From Sporohalobacter salinus (GTDB taxonomy: Bacteria; Bacillota; Halanaerobiia; Halobacteroidales; Acetohalobiaceae): a stretch of DNA of 64,000 bases. This document shows, one piece after another, positions 44,927-53,337 of this stretch (positions within the stretch are counted from its first letter, which is position 1; every line of letters begins with the position of its first letter). The stretch spans positions 248,001 to 312,000 of the forward strand of contig NZ_JAFBEG010000001.1 in the NCBI RefSeq assembly GCF_016908635.1. Direction: 5' to 3'. The notes under the pieces are model-generated. The model saw nothing but the letters and a program-made list of their open reading frames with translations. It ran no database searches and had not been told where the DNA came from. The position numbers and the translations under genes were made by a program.

Positions 44927-46138
44927 ATGAATAAAGAGAAGAAAATAATTTTAATATTTGTAATTTTGATAGTAATTAGCAGTATGTTCATATCACCTCT
45001 TCAGGCTAAGCCACAGAAAAAGATTAGAAAGAATTTAGAAAATAAGAAAGAAGAGTTAATAGAACAACAGTTGAATCGTTTGGATGTTAGTCGAATAAAA
45101 GAGCAAATTGAGAAATTAAATCGCGAAGCTGGAGAATATCTACCTAAATTGACTTTAGATGATGTTATTGGCTTATTCACCGATGGGGATACAGATTTTA
45201 ATTTTAAGGCTATTATTACTGGACTATTGAAATATTTATTTAGAGAAATAGTAGTTAATCTAGAGCTATTAGGAAAATTAATCATACTGGCTGTAATTGC
45301 AGCAGTATTAAAAAGTTTTCAAAATTCGTTTGCCAATGAGAATATTAGTCAATTAGTAAATAGTATAGTTTATTTGGTATTAGTAATTCTTGCTCTTAAT
45401 TCCTTTAAAATAGCGCTAAGTATTGGAGAAGAAACAATAGATAATATGGTAAGTGTTATGCAGGCTCTTTTGCCAACATTATTGACATTATTAGTAGCAG
45501 TAGGCAATGTTACTTCAGCCTCATTATTTCAGCCGGTTACTTTTTTGACTGTTAATCTGTTAAGTGTCTTGATTAAAAATATTATTTTTCCGTTACTCTT
45601 GTTGGCTGTTATTCTATCAATAGTTAATAATATTTCTGATAATTTTGATGTATCAGGATTGGCAGACTTAATTCGAGAGATAAATATAAGTTTGTTAGGT
45701 AGCTTTCTAACTATATTTATTGGGGTTTTAGTAATCCAGGGAGCTGCAGGGGCAGTTGGTGATGGAATAACAATTAGAACAGCAAAATATTTAAGTGGAG
45801 CTTTCATTCCAGTAATTGGTGGTATGTTTGCTGATGCTTTAGATATGATTATTGGCGGTTCACTTTTGATTAAGAATGCAATTGGAATTTTAGGAGTAGT
45901 TATTATCTTTCTTTTCTGTGCTTTTTCAGTAATTAAAATTGTAGCATTAATTTTTATCTATAAGTTTGCCCGGGCTGTTATTCAACCTATTAGTGATTCA
46001 AAAATAGTAGCTTGTTTAAATGATCTAAGCAACAGTTTGATTTTAGTTTTTGCATCAGTTTTATCCGTAGCTATGATGTTCTTTATTATGGTAACTATTT
46101 TAATTGGTGTAGCAAATATGTCAGTAATGCTGAGGTGA
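44927..46138 (+). CDS. spoIIIAE: Stage III sporulation protein SpoIIIAE
   Basis: 403 aa. Signal-like N-terminus (IILIFVILIVISSMFISPLQA), a soluble helical region (30-90), then about eight membrane helices with LVAVGNVTSASLFQPVTF and GAFIPVIGGMFADALDMIIG, the conserved family motifs. Polytopic permease-like subunit of the feeding-tube complex. Starts 33 bases after spoIIIAD. Confidence 0.93.
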   Translation: MNKEKKIILIFVILIVISSMFISPLQAKPQKKIRKNLENKKEELIEQQLNRLDVSRIKEQIEKLNREAGEYLPKLTLDDVIGLFTDGDTDFNFKAIITGLLKYLFREIVVNLELLGKLIILAVIAAVLKSFQNSFANENISQLVNSIVYLVLVILALNSFKIALSIGEETIDNMVSVMQALLPTLLTLLVAVGNVTSASLFQPVTFLTVNLLSVLIKNIIFPLLLLAVILSIVNNISDNFDVSGLADLIREINISLLGSFLTIFIGVLVIQGAAGAVGDGITIRTAKYLSGAFIPVIGGMFADALDMIIGGSLLIKNAIGILGVVIIFLFCAFSVIKIVALIFIYKFARAVIQPISDSKIVACLNDLSNSLILVFASVLSVAMMFFIMVTILIGVANMSVMLR

Positions 46139-46143
46139 AATAG

Positions 46144-46758
46144 ATGATAGCTTATCTTGAGGCCTGGATTAGAAATATAGTAGTTATTCTTCTTTTAACT
46201 TCATTTGTAGAATTATTACTTCCAGAAAGTGAATTAGAAAAGTATACTCGGGTAGTATTAGGGCTTTTTATAGTAATAGCAATTTTAAATCCAATTTTAA
46301 ACCTTTTTAATAATAATTATAATTTTCAACATATTACTGATCTATTAACAGTAGAAGAAGAAAGTAGCATGAGTAAATCAGAGATAATGAAACGCGGAAA
46401 AAAACTTAGAAATATTAGTCATCAGGAAGCACGTAATAACTATAAACGTCAATTAAATAGACAGATTACTGCTTTGCTATCTTTTGATGAAGAACTGCCA
46501 GAAAGATCTGTGAAAGTTAATTTAGATTCAAATAATAAGATTAAAAAGATAATAATAGAATTACATAATAAAAGAGTAGATAAGTCACAATTTGATCAGG
46601 AGATTAGAGTTGATGATATAGAAATAGGTAATGAAACTCAGAAAAGAAATAGTAAGTCAAATCAAAAGTCATTTTCCAAAGTTAGTAGTAAGATAAAGAA
46701 ACAGTTAGCCAATTTTTATAATCTTAACTATGAACAAATTGTAGTAAAGAGAGACTAA
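46144..46758 (+). CDS. spoIIIAF: Stage III sporulation protein SpoIIIAF
   Basis: 204 aa. Two N-terminal membrane helices (IVVILLLTSFVELLLPES; VVLGLFIVIAILNPIL) and a soluble alpha/beta domain facing the intermembrane space. The LLPESELEKYTRVVLGLFIV stretch is the family signature. Six bases separate it from spoIIIAE. Confidence 0.9.
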   Translation: MIAYLEAWIRNIVVILLLTSFVELLLPESELEKYTRVVLGLFIVIAILNPILNLFNNNYNFQHITDLLTVEEESSMSKSEIMKRGKKLRNISHQEARNNYKRQLNRQITALLSFDEELPERSVKVNLDSNNKIKKIIIELHNKRVDKSQFDQEIRVDDIEIGNETQKRNSKSNQKSFSKVSSKIKKQLANFYNLNYEQIVVKRD

Positions 46759-46775
46759 CTAATTTGGAGGGATAG

Positions 46776-47390
46776 ATGATGTCTAATAATGGATGGAAGG
46801 AGAGAATTAAGCAGTTATTTACTGGAATACTAAAAGGGAATAATCGCAAATTAGTACGCAGAATAATTATTTTAGGAGTAATTGGATTTTTGTTATTAAT
46901 TTCAGGAAAATTAATGGATTCAAATCAGTTCCACCCAACATCTCAGGATGATTCGGAAACTAAAGTCAGTCAGATATCCTCTCAACAGTTGGATGTAGAG
47001 TTAAAGATGGAAAAAAGACTGACTAAAATCCTAACTAATGTTTCAGGAGTAGGAAAAGTAAAAGTTGACATAACGTTAGATACAGGTTCTAAATATGAAT
47101 ATGCTAGAGATTATGAAACTTCTCAGCAGACTACTGAACAAAAAGATAGTAATGGAGGACAACAAAAGAAAAATCAGATAGATAAACAGCGGGAAGTAGT
47201 TATTATTCGTACTAATAGTGGGAAAGAAAAGGCAGTAATAAAAAAAGAAACTAAACCGAAGATTAGAGGGGTAATGGTAGTGGCTCAGGGAGCAGAAGTC
47301 TCCCAGGTTAAGGCAGATTTGATTTCGGCAGTTAAGATAGGTTTAGGCGTTGAAGCTCATAAAATAGTGGTATTACCAATGAAAAGGTAG
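46776..47390 (+). CDS. spoIIIAG: Stage III sporulation protein SpoIIIAG
   Basis: 204 aa (an ATG at 46779 would shorten it by one). One membrane helix (about 29-46), then a ring-building domain: LTNVSGVGKVKVDITLDTG, a disordered Gln/Lys-rich loop, and PKIRGVMVVAQGAEVSQVKADLISAV. SpoIIIAG forms the large ring in the intermembrane space in Bacillus. RBS TTGGAGGG. Confidence 0.93.
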   Translation: MMSNNGWKERIKQLFTGILKGNNRKLVRRIIILGVIGFLLLISGKLMDSNQFHPTSQDDSETKVSQISSQQLDVELKMEKRLTKILTNVSGVGKVKVDITLDTGSKYEYARDYETSQQTTEQKDSNGGQQKKNQIDKQREVVIIRTNSGKEKAVIKKETKPKIRGVMVVAQGAEVSQVKADLISAVKIGLGVEAHKIVVLPMKR

Positions 47391-47398
47391 GTGAAATT

Positions 47399-48010
47399 AT
47401 GTCAATCTTTATTAGGAAAAAGTTAATTTGGTTGTTAGTTTTGATGTTATGGGTGGGGATGATATCGGCAATTGTAGTTTATAATGTGGGTGATTCGACA
47501 TCAATTAGTAAGATAGAAAAGGCTGCAAAGCCGAAAGCAAAACAGGTAAGTAGTATGGAAGTTGAAACATCAGAAGAATTAGAGGAGAAACTAAAGAAGG
47601 TAGAACAGAAAGCAATTAATGTAGCTAAAACAAATAAGGGTAATAGCCAAGAAGACAAGAACTTTTTTGTAGAATATAGATTAGAAAGAGATAAAATAAG
47701 AAGTGAACAGGTGAATTTACTGCGAGAGATGATTAATAACCCTAATTCTAATAAAGAATTAAAAAATAAAGCTCAGAATAGATTATTAGAAATAACTAAT
47801 AATTTAGAAAAAGAGATGGAAGTAGAGAGTCTTATTAGAGCTCGCGATTATAAAGATGCAATTTCATTTATTCATCAGAATTCAGTAGATGTAATTATTG
47901 CATCCAATAAAGGACTTAAAAGAAAAGATGTAGCTAAGATAGGAGATATAGTAGCCAAGACTACTGGATTAGAGATGGAGGATGTAACAATTATCGAGAA
48001 AAAGTATTAA
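47399..48010 (+). CDS. spoIIIAH: Stage III sporulation protein SpoIIIAH
   Basis: 203 aa. N-terminal membrane anchor (LIWLLVLMLWVGMISAIVVY), a coiled region (60-150), and a C-terminal EscJ/YscJ-like domain ending KTTGLEMEDVTIIEKKY. In Bacillus it binds SpoIIQ across the septum. Last gene of the operon. Confidence 0.92.
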   Translation: MSIFIRKKLIWLLVLMLWVGMISAIVVYNVGDSTSISKIEKAAKPKAKQVSSMEVETSEELEEKLKKVEQKAINVAKTNKGNSQEDKNFFVEYRLERDKIRSEQVNLLREMINNPNSNKELKNKAQNRLLEITNNLEKEMEVESLIRARDYKDAISFIHQNSVDVIIASNKGLKRKDVAKIGDIVAKTTGLEMEDVTIIEKKY

Positions 48011-48037
48011 AATTGCTGAGAATAAGTCTTAGAGGAA

Positions 48038-48066
48038 TTGACAAATAAATATAAAGTATATATAAT
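48038..48066 (+). promoter_or_regulatory. Consensus promoter between spoIIIAH and the carboxylase gene
   Basis: TTGACA (48038-48043), exactly 17 bases, TATAAT (48061-48066). The predicted start near 48073 is only about 12 bases before a strong terminator at 48085-48120. Confidence 0.8.
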
Positions 48067-48084
48067 TATAAAATAAGATTGTAT

Positions 48085-48120
48085 AACTCAGGTTTGGATA
48101 TTTATAACCTGAGTTTTTTT
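48085..48120 (+). terminator. Terminator or attenuator just after the 48038 promoter
   Basis: AACTCAGGTT (48085-48094) pairs with AACCTGAGTT (48106-48115), then T-run to 48120. It can end the spoIIIA operon and also cuts the transcript from the adjacent promoter to about 45 bases. Confidence 0.85.
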
Positions 48121-48212
48121 ATAGATCTAATTTATAATATAAAAATGATTGAAAAAAGGATTTATAATTAATTTAAAGAATTTTATATTAGGAGATTTTA
48201 GGAGGTAGTAGT

Positions 48213-50078
48213 ATGACAAAAAAAGTTGGAATTACGGATACTACTTTACGTGATGCTCATCAGTCTTTATGGGCTACACGAATGAAAACAGAAGATATGT
48301 TGCCAATAGTTAGCAAATTAGATGAAGTTGGTTATCACTCAATGGAAGTTTGGGGTGGGGCAACCTTTGATGTTTGTATGCGTTATTTAAAAGAGGACCC
48401 TTGGGAAAGACTAAGATTACTGAATGAATATATTCAGAATACTCCATTACAAATGTTGCTTAGAGCTCAGAATGTAGTAGGCTATAAACACTATCCTGAT
48501 GATGTAGTTGAGAAGTTTGTAGAGAAAGCAGCCGAGAATGGAATAGATATTTTCCGTATTTTTGATGCCTTGAACGATGTACGTAATATGCGAACAGCAT
48601 TAGAATCAGTAAAAGAGACTGGAGCCCATGCTCAGGCTACAGTAGTATATACAGTTAGTCCTGTACACACTATTGAACATTATGTAGAGACTGCTGCTAC
48701 TTTGCAAGAGATGGGAGCAGATTCATTATGTATTAAAGATATGGCAGGATTATTAAAGCCATATAAAGCTTATGAATTAGTAACAGCGTTTAAAGAAGAG
48801 ATAGATCTGCCAATTCAGATACATAGTCATTATATCGGGGGATTAGCAGTATCAACATATATGAAAGCAGTAGAAGCTGGAGCAGATGTAGTGGATACCG
48901 CTACTGCGTCGCTAGCTTTTGGTTCTTCACAGCCGCCAGTAGAAACAATGACAGCTATCTTTAGTGAGACTGAATTTGATAATGAATTTGATCTTGATCT
49001 TCTATTTGATATTGACCGTTATTTTGAGCAGGTTAGACGAGAACGTGGATTTGAAAGAGGAGTTACTAGAATTACTGATATGCAGACTTTCTCTCATCAA
49101 GTACCAGGCGGTATGATTTCAAATTTAGTTTCTCAGTTAGAAGATCAGGATTCATTAGATAGAATTCATGATGTATTAAATGAAATTCCAAAAGTAAGAG
49201 AAGAACTAGGTTATCCACCATTAGTAACACCTACCAGTCAGATAGTAGGTACTCAAGCAGTATTTAATGTCTTATTAGAAGAAAGATATAAAGTGATTCC
49301 TGATGAGGTTAAGTCCTATATTAAAGGATATTATGGAAAACCACCGGCAGAAATAGATCCTGAAATTAAAGAATTAGCAATTGGAGATGAAGAGTTAATT
49401 ACATGTCGACCGGCTGATTTATTGGATCCAATGCTGGATAATATTAAGGATGAGGTAGAACATTATGCAGAGAAAGAAGAAGATTATCTATCTTATGCTC
49501 TCTTTCCACAGGTAGGTCTGAAGTTCTTAAAAGAAAGAAAACAAGAGAAGGATATATTCGGCGTTGATGATAATAATAAAGAAGTCAAAGAGGAGGAAGA
49601 AGAAATGGATTTAGGTGAAATCAAAGAATTAGTTAAGATTCTGAATGAAACTGATGTCTCTGAAATTAATTTGGAAAATGACGGTACTAAGGTAAATATC
49701 AAGAAAGGTGGTACTGTAGTTAAAGAAGCAGCAGATACAACAGAAGTAAAGAAAGAAGTACAGACTCAAGCTAATGATAATCAATCAACTCAAGTAGAAG
49801 AAACAGCAGAAAAAGAGGAAGAAGTTAGTACCGAAGAGGGTGAAACTATTGAAGCTCCGATGGTAGGAACATTCTATCGGGCACCTGCTCCTGATGCTGA
49901 TCCATTTGTGGAAAAAGGAGATGTAGTTGAAGAAGGAGAAACACTCTGTATTATCGAAGCAATGAAGCTAATGAATGAAATTGAAGCTGATAATAAAGTT
50001 AAGATAATAGATATTTTAGTGGAAGATGCAGAACCGATTGAATATGGGCAGCCATTATTTTCAGTAGAAAAGTTATAA
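48213..50078 (+). CDS. Pyruvate carboxylase subunit B/oxaloacetate decarboxylase alpha fused to a full-length AccB
   Basis: 621 aa. Residues 1-445 are the PycB/OadA carboxyltransferase: DTTLRDAHQSLWATRM, carboxylated Lys in LCIKDMAGLL, metal ligands in HSHYIGG, then the PYC_OADA domain. An acidic linker (452-464) joins residues 465-621, which look like a complete acetyl-CoA-carboxylase biotin carrier: MDLGEIKELVKIL..., the segment PMVGTFYRAPAPDADPF, and biotin Lys585 in EAMKLMNEIEA. The usual OadA-type biotin domain is absent. AGGAGG lies in the linker. accC follows by 47 bases. The enzyme probably makes oxaloacetate from pyruvate with AccC. Confidence 0.9.
   Translation: MTKKVGITDTTLRDAHQSLWATRMKTEDMLPIVSKLDEVGYHSMEVWGGATFDVCMRYLKEDPWERLRLLNEYIQNTPLQMLLRAQNVVGYKHYPDDVVEKFVEKAAENGIDIFRIFDALNDVRNMRTALESVKETGAHAQATVVYTVSPVHTIEHYVETAATLQEMGADSLCIKDMAGLLKPYKAYELVTAFKEEIDLPIQIHSHYIGGLAVSTYMKAVEAGADVVDTATASLAFGSSQPPVETMTAIFSETEFDNEFDLDLLFDIDRYFEQVRRERGFERGVTRITDMQTFSHQVPGGMISNLVSQLEDQDSLDRIHDVLNEIPKVREELGYPPLVTPTSQIVGTQAVFNVLLEERYKVIPDEVKSYIKGYYGKPPAEIDPEIKELAIGDEELITCRPADLLDPMLDNIKDEVEHYAEKEEDYLSYALFPQVGLKFLKERKQEKDIFGVDDNNKEVKEEEEEMDLGEIKELVKILNETDVSEINLENDGTKVNIKKGGTVVKEAADTTEVKKEVQTQANDNQSTQVEETAEKEEEVSTEEGETIEAPMVGTFYRAPAPDADPFVEKGDVVEEGETLCIIEAMKLMNEIEADNKVKIIDILVEDAEPIEYGQPLFSVEKL
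49605..50078 (+). CDS. accB: Predicted internal translation product: free biotin carboxyl carrier protein
   Basis: Within the fusion gene, AGGAGG (49591-49596) lies 8 bases before the in-frame ATG 49605. Translation there gives 157 aa, the usual length of a stand-alone AccB, starting MDLGEIKELVKILNE, a typical AccB N-terminus. A free copy could serve acetyl-CoA carboxylase while the fused copy serves the pyruvate enzyme. The AccC gene downstream would charge both. Internal initiation is inferred from the site and the domain boundary. Confidence 0.5.
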   Translation: MDLGEIKELVKILNETDVSEINLENDGTKVNIKKGGTVVKEAADTTEVKKEVQTQANDNQSTQVEETAEKEEEVSTEEGETIEAPMVGTFYRAPAPDADPFVEKGDVVEEGETLCIIEAMKLMNEIEADNKVKIIDILVEDAEPIEYGQPLFSVEKL

Positions 50079-50125
50079 ATATGAATCAATCGGTAAGGTT
50101 TGTAAGATAATGGGGGTTGTAATCA

Positions 50126-51478
50126 ATGTTTGATAAAATATTAGTTGCTAATCGCGGAGAGATAGCATTACGTATTATTCGCGCTTGTGAGGAAATGGGG
50201 ATAAAAACAGTAGCTGTTTATTCGGAAGCTGATGAAGAAGCTTTACATGTAAAGCACGCCGATGAAACTTATTGTCTAGGGCCACCTTCTTCGAATGAAA
50301 GTTATCTAAATATTCCTAGCATTATTGCTGTGGCAGATATAGCTGGGGTGGATGCTATTCATCCTGGGTATGGGTTCTTATCTGAGAATGCTTACTTTGC
50401 TGAAGTCTGTGAGACTTGTGGTATTAAGTTTATTGGACCATCAGCAGAAAGTATGGAAAAGATGGGGGATAAATCTATTGCTCGAGAGACAATGATTGAA
50501 GCTGACGTTCCAGTAGTACCAGGTACAGAAGGTGGTTTAGAGAATCTTGATGAAGCAGTAGAGATAGCGGATGAGATAGGTTACCCAGTAATCGTTAAAG
50601 CTGCCTTTGGTGGTGGTGGTCGAGGAATGAGAACTGCTCAAAATGAAGAGGACTTAAAGCAGGCTATTCAGACAGCCAGTTCAGAAGCGGAAGCTGCTTT
50701 TGGTAATGCAGAGGTCTATCTTGAGAAGTATATTGAGGAACCTCGTCACATCGAGTTCCAAATTATTGCTGATGAATATAATAATACAGTGCATTTAGGA
50801 GAAAGAGACTGTTCCATTCAGCGGCGTCACCAGAAAGTAATTGAAGAAGCTCCTTCTCCTGCTTTAGATTCTGAATTAAGGGAGGAAATGGGGCAAGCAG
50901 CTGTTAAGGCTGCTAAAGCTGTTAATTATGCCAATGCAGGAACTGTTGAATTCTTGCTTGATAAACATAATAATTATTATTTTATTGAAATGAATACGAG
51001 AATTCAGGTAGAACATCCAGTAACAGAATTAGTTACTGGAATTGATTTAATTAAAGAACAGATCAGAATAGCTAATGGAGAGGAACTTGGTTATGCTCAA
51101 GAAGATATTGAGATTAATGGGGCAGCAATTGAGTGTAGAATAAATGCAGAGGATCCTTATAAAGACTTTAGGCCATCTCCTGGTAAACTAAAAGAGTATA
51201 TAATTCCTGGTGGATTTGGGGTTAGAATTGATAGTTGTGCCTATCCAGGGTATCTGATACCGCCTCATTATGATTCGATGGTAGCTAAATTAATTACTTA
51301 CGGTAATGATCGAGAAGGAGCCCGTCGAAGGATGTTAAGAGCTTTGGATGAGTTTGAAATATCTGGGGTCAAGACAACAATTCCATTCCATAAATTGGTT
51401 CTTAATAATGCTTTCTTTCAGCAAGGGCAATTCTATACAAACTTTATTCAGCGTAGAATTTTAGGTGAATTAGAGTAA
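50126..51478 (+). CDS. accC: Biotin carboxylase
   Basis: 450 aa, standard length. Starts [28 protein letters not shown]-grasp glycine loop [32 protein letters not shown], and [14 protein letters not shown] (metal and bicarbonate residues) are intact. It carboxylates biotin on the carrier encoded just upstream, using ATP. Together the two genes can provide pyruvate and possibly acetyl-CoA carboxylation; accA and accD are not in the window. Confidence 0.97.
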   Translation: MFDKILVANRGEIALRIIRACEEMGIKTVAVYSEADEEALHVKHADETYCLGPPSSNESYLNIPSIIAVADIAGVDAIHPGYGFLSENAYFAEVCETCGIKFIGPSAESMEKMGDKSIARETMIEADVPVVPGTEGGLENLDEAVEIADEIGYPVIVKAAFGGGGRGMRTAQNEEDLKQAIQTASSEAEAAFGNAEVYLEKYIEEPRHIEFQIIADEYNNTVHLGERDCSIQRRHQKVIEEAPSPALDSELREEMGQAAVKAAKAVNYANAGTVEFLLDKHNNYYFIEMNTRIQVEHPVTELVTGIDLIKEQIRIANGEELGYAQEDIEINGAAIECRINAEDPYKDFRPSPGKLKEYIIPGGFGVRIDSCAYPGYLIPPHYDSMVAKLITYGNDREGARRRMLRALDEFEISGVKTTIPFHKLVLNNAFFQQGQFYTNFIQRRILGELE

Positions 51479-51541
51479 GATTTTTGATTGCTGTTTATAA
51501 TAACTAAAAGAAGCTTTGGGAAGTATAAGGAGGTGGGAGAT

Positions 51542-51970
51542 TTGAATAATATGGAAAACATGGAAGCTATGAAGAAGGTCGAAAATGATGTAGGAACTGT
51601 TAAAATTGCCAATGAAGTAGTTGGTATTATAGCCGGTTTAGCTGCTACTGAAGTAGGAGGAGTAGCAGGTATGAGTGGAGGACTTGCTGGAGGAATTGCA
51701 GAAATATTAGGTAAGAAGAATCTCTCTAAAGGAGTTAAAGTAGAAGTTGGCGAAAAGGAAGCGGCTATTGATCTTTATGTAATTACTGAATATGGAATTA
51801 GAATTCCTGATGTCGCCTGGGAAATTCAGGATAATGTTAAACAGGCAATAGAAGATATGACTGGCCTGTCTGTAGTTGAGGTTAATGTACATGTACAGGG
51901 AGTAAATTTTGGTGAAGAAGATGAAAAAGAAGAAGATAATAAAGAAGAAACAACACATAGAGTAAGGTAA
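51542..51970 (+). CDS. Asp23/Gls24 family envelope stress protein
   Basis: 142 aa from TTG 51542, eight bases after AAGGAGG (51527-51533); longer frames would put this site inside the gene. Family segments VKIANEVVGIIAGLAATEVGGVAGM, VKVEVGEKEAAIDLYVITEYG and DMTGLSVVEVNVHVQGV are clear. The C-terminus is acidic. It precedes amaP and a DUF2273 gene, the standard Asp23 membrane-anchoring cluster. Confidence 0.93.
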   Translation: MNNMENMEAMKKVENDVGTVKIANEVVGIIAGLAATEVGGVAGMSGGLAGGIAEILGKKNLSKGVKVEVGEKEAAIDLYVITEYGIRIPDVAWEIQDNVKQAIEDMTGLSVVEVNVHVQGVNFGEEDEKEEDNKEETTHRVR

Positions 51971-51978
51971 GGAGTTCA

Positions 51979-52013
51979 TAACTAACCCTTGGCTAAAAGA
52001 TGAGGGTTAGTTA
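51979..52013 (+). terminator. Hairpin between asp23 and amaP
   Basis: TAACTAACCCT (51979-51989) pairs perfectly with AGGGTTAGTTA (52003-52013). The following TATCTTTATC is only moderately T-rich, so it may be a partial terminator that sets the asp23:amaP ratio. Confidence 0.6.
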
Positions 52014-52041
52014 TATCTTTATCTTGGAAAGGAGATTTCAT

Positions 52042-52578
52042 ATGCAGATTTTAGACCGAATCATTATTTTTATTTTCACTGTTCTTTTAATATTTATTTC
52101 TTTAATTATGATCGGTTCTGCTGTGGAGTTAATTCCCCAAAGTTACATAACAGCATTTATTAATCAATATTATGGCCAAGCAGTAGTTGGAGTTATAGGA
52201 GCTATATTGCTATTAGTAGCACTTCGTATTCTTTATCCATTATTCAAAAAGAAAGAAAAGAATAAAAACACTATAGTAAGAGAGAATAGTTTGGGACAGA
52301 TTCGGATTTCCCTTTTAGCTATTGATGCTTTGGTTAATAAAGCAGTAACTCAAACTCGGGGAGTTAAAGAAGTAGAATCTAAATTAAAAGTAGGAGAAAA
52401 AGGATTAAATATCTTTCTTGAGGTTATTGTAACACCTGATATCAACATTCCTGAGATTAGTGAAGAGCTGCAGGAAAGTATTAAAGAATATCTTAAGCAA
52501 ACTACTGGAGTGGTAGTTGGGCAGATAGAAGTTTTGGTTGATAAAGTTGCTCAAGACTCCAATTTAAGAGTAGAATAA
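52042..52578 (+). CDS. amaP: Alkaline shock response membrane anchor protein AmaP
   Basis: 178 aa from ATG 52042, preceded by AAAGGAG. Two N-terminal membrane helices (IIIFIFTVLLIFISLIMIGSA; AVVGVIGAILLLVALRILY) and a cytoplasmic Asp23-like domain (QIRISLLAIDALVNKAVTQTRGVKEVE). In staphylococci AmaP tethers Asp23 to the membrane; the same is likely here. Confidence 0.88.
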   Translation: MQILDRIIIFIFTVLLIFISLIMIGSAVELIPQSYITAFINQYYGQAVVGVIGAILLLVALRILYPLFKKKEKNKNTIVRENSLGQIRISLLAIDALVNKAVTQTRGVKEVESKLKVGEKGLNIFLEVIVTPDINIPEISEELQESIKEYLKQTTGVVVGQIEVLVDKVAQDSNLRVE

Positions 52579-52591
52579 GAGGTGGTTGTAG

Positions 52592-52822
52592 ATGACAAAT
52601 GAGTTGTTTGAGAGAATTATAGAACTTTTTTATACTTATAAAGGTAGAATTTTTGGTGTCTTTTTAGGTTTTCTATTTAGCCTCTTTTTTATCTATTTTG
52701 GTTTTATCTTGACAGTTTTCATTTTTATTTGTATTTTTGTTGGTTATCATATTGGTAGTAGATATGATCAAGGGAATAATTTTCAAGATATAATTGATGA
52801 CATTCTACCACCTAATAGGTAA
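52592..52822 (+). CDS. DUF2273 small membrane protein
   Basis: 76 aa with one or two hydrophobic spans (IFGVFLGFLFSLFFIYFGFILTVFIFICIFVGYHIG) and the family tail GSRYDQGNNFQDIIDDILP. It is the usual third member of the Asp23-AmaP cluster; its stop is inside the terminator stem. Confidence 0.88.
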   Translation: MTNELFERIIELFYTYKGRIFGVFLGFLFSLFFIYFGFILTVFIFICIFVGYHIGSRYDQGNNFQDIIDDILPPNR

Positions 52823-52854
52823 GTACTTTATTACCTAATTTAAGGTGGTTTTTT
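52807..52854 (+). terminator. Terminator of the asp23 cluster
   Basis: ACCACCT (52807-52813) pairs with AGGTGGT (52843-52849) around an inner stem AGGTAA (52817-52822)/TTACCT (52831-52836); T-run follows. Confidence 0.8.
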
Positions 52855-52918
52855 GATTTGAATTTAGAGTAAAAATAAGAATATAATATTAAGATTTAGC
52901 TATAAGGAGGGAATTGGA

Positions 52919-53335
52919 ATGGCTAAGGAATATAATAGACATGAAGCTAGAAAGATAGCACTGCAAACATTATATCAAATGGATATTAATAATGAAAATT
53001 TAGAAAGGAATCTAGAGATGCTAACTGATAGAGTTGAAGGATTAGAGTTAAAGAATACATTTTTAGAAGAGATCATTACTGGAACTTATCGGTACTTACC
53101 TGAAATAGATGAAAAATTAAATGAGAGTGCTGAAGGGTGGAAAGTAAGTAGAATGGGGAAGGTGGATCGTAATATTCTCCGTTTAGCTGTTTATGAAATT
53201 CTCTATTGTGATGATATACCAATAGAAGTTTCAATTGATGAAGCAGTAGAATTATCTAAAGATTTTCTAGCTGATAAGTCTTCTAAATTTATTAATGGAG
53301 TATTAGGCAAAGTAGTTTCTGATCAGGAGGAATAA
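52919..53335 (+). CDS. nusB: Transcription antitermination/rRNA processing factor NusB
   Basis: 138 aa, all-helical. RHEARKIALQTLYQMD at the start, KVSRMGKVDRNILRLAVYEIL and EAVELSKDFLADKSSKFINGVLGKV are the RNA-binding and core motifs. It binds the boxA RNA of rRNA operons with NusE. RBS AAGGAGGG; two bases separate it from the next gene. Confidence 0.96.
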   Translation: MAKEYNRHEARKIALQTLYQMDINNENLERNLEMLTDRVEGLELKNTFLEEIITGTYRYLPEIDEKLNESAEGWKVSRMGKVDRNILRLAVYEILYCDDIPIEVSIDEAVELSKDFLADKSSKFINGVLGKVVSDQEE

Positions 53336-53337
53336 TT

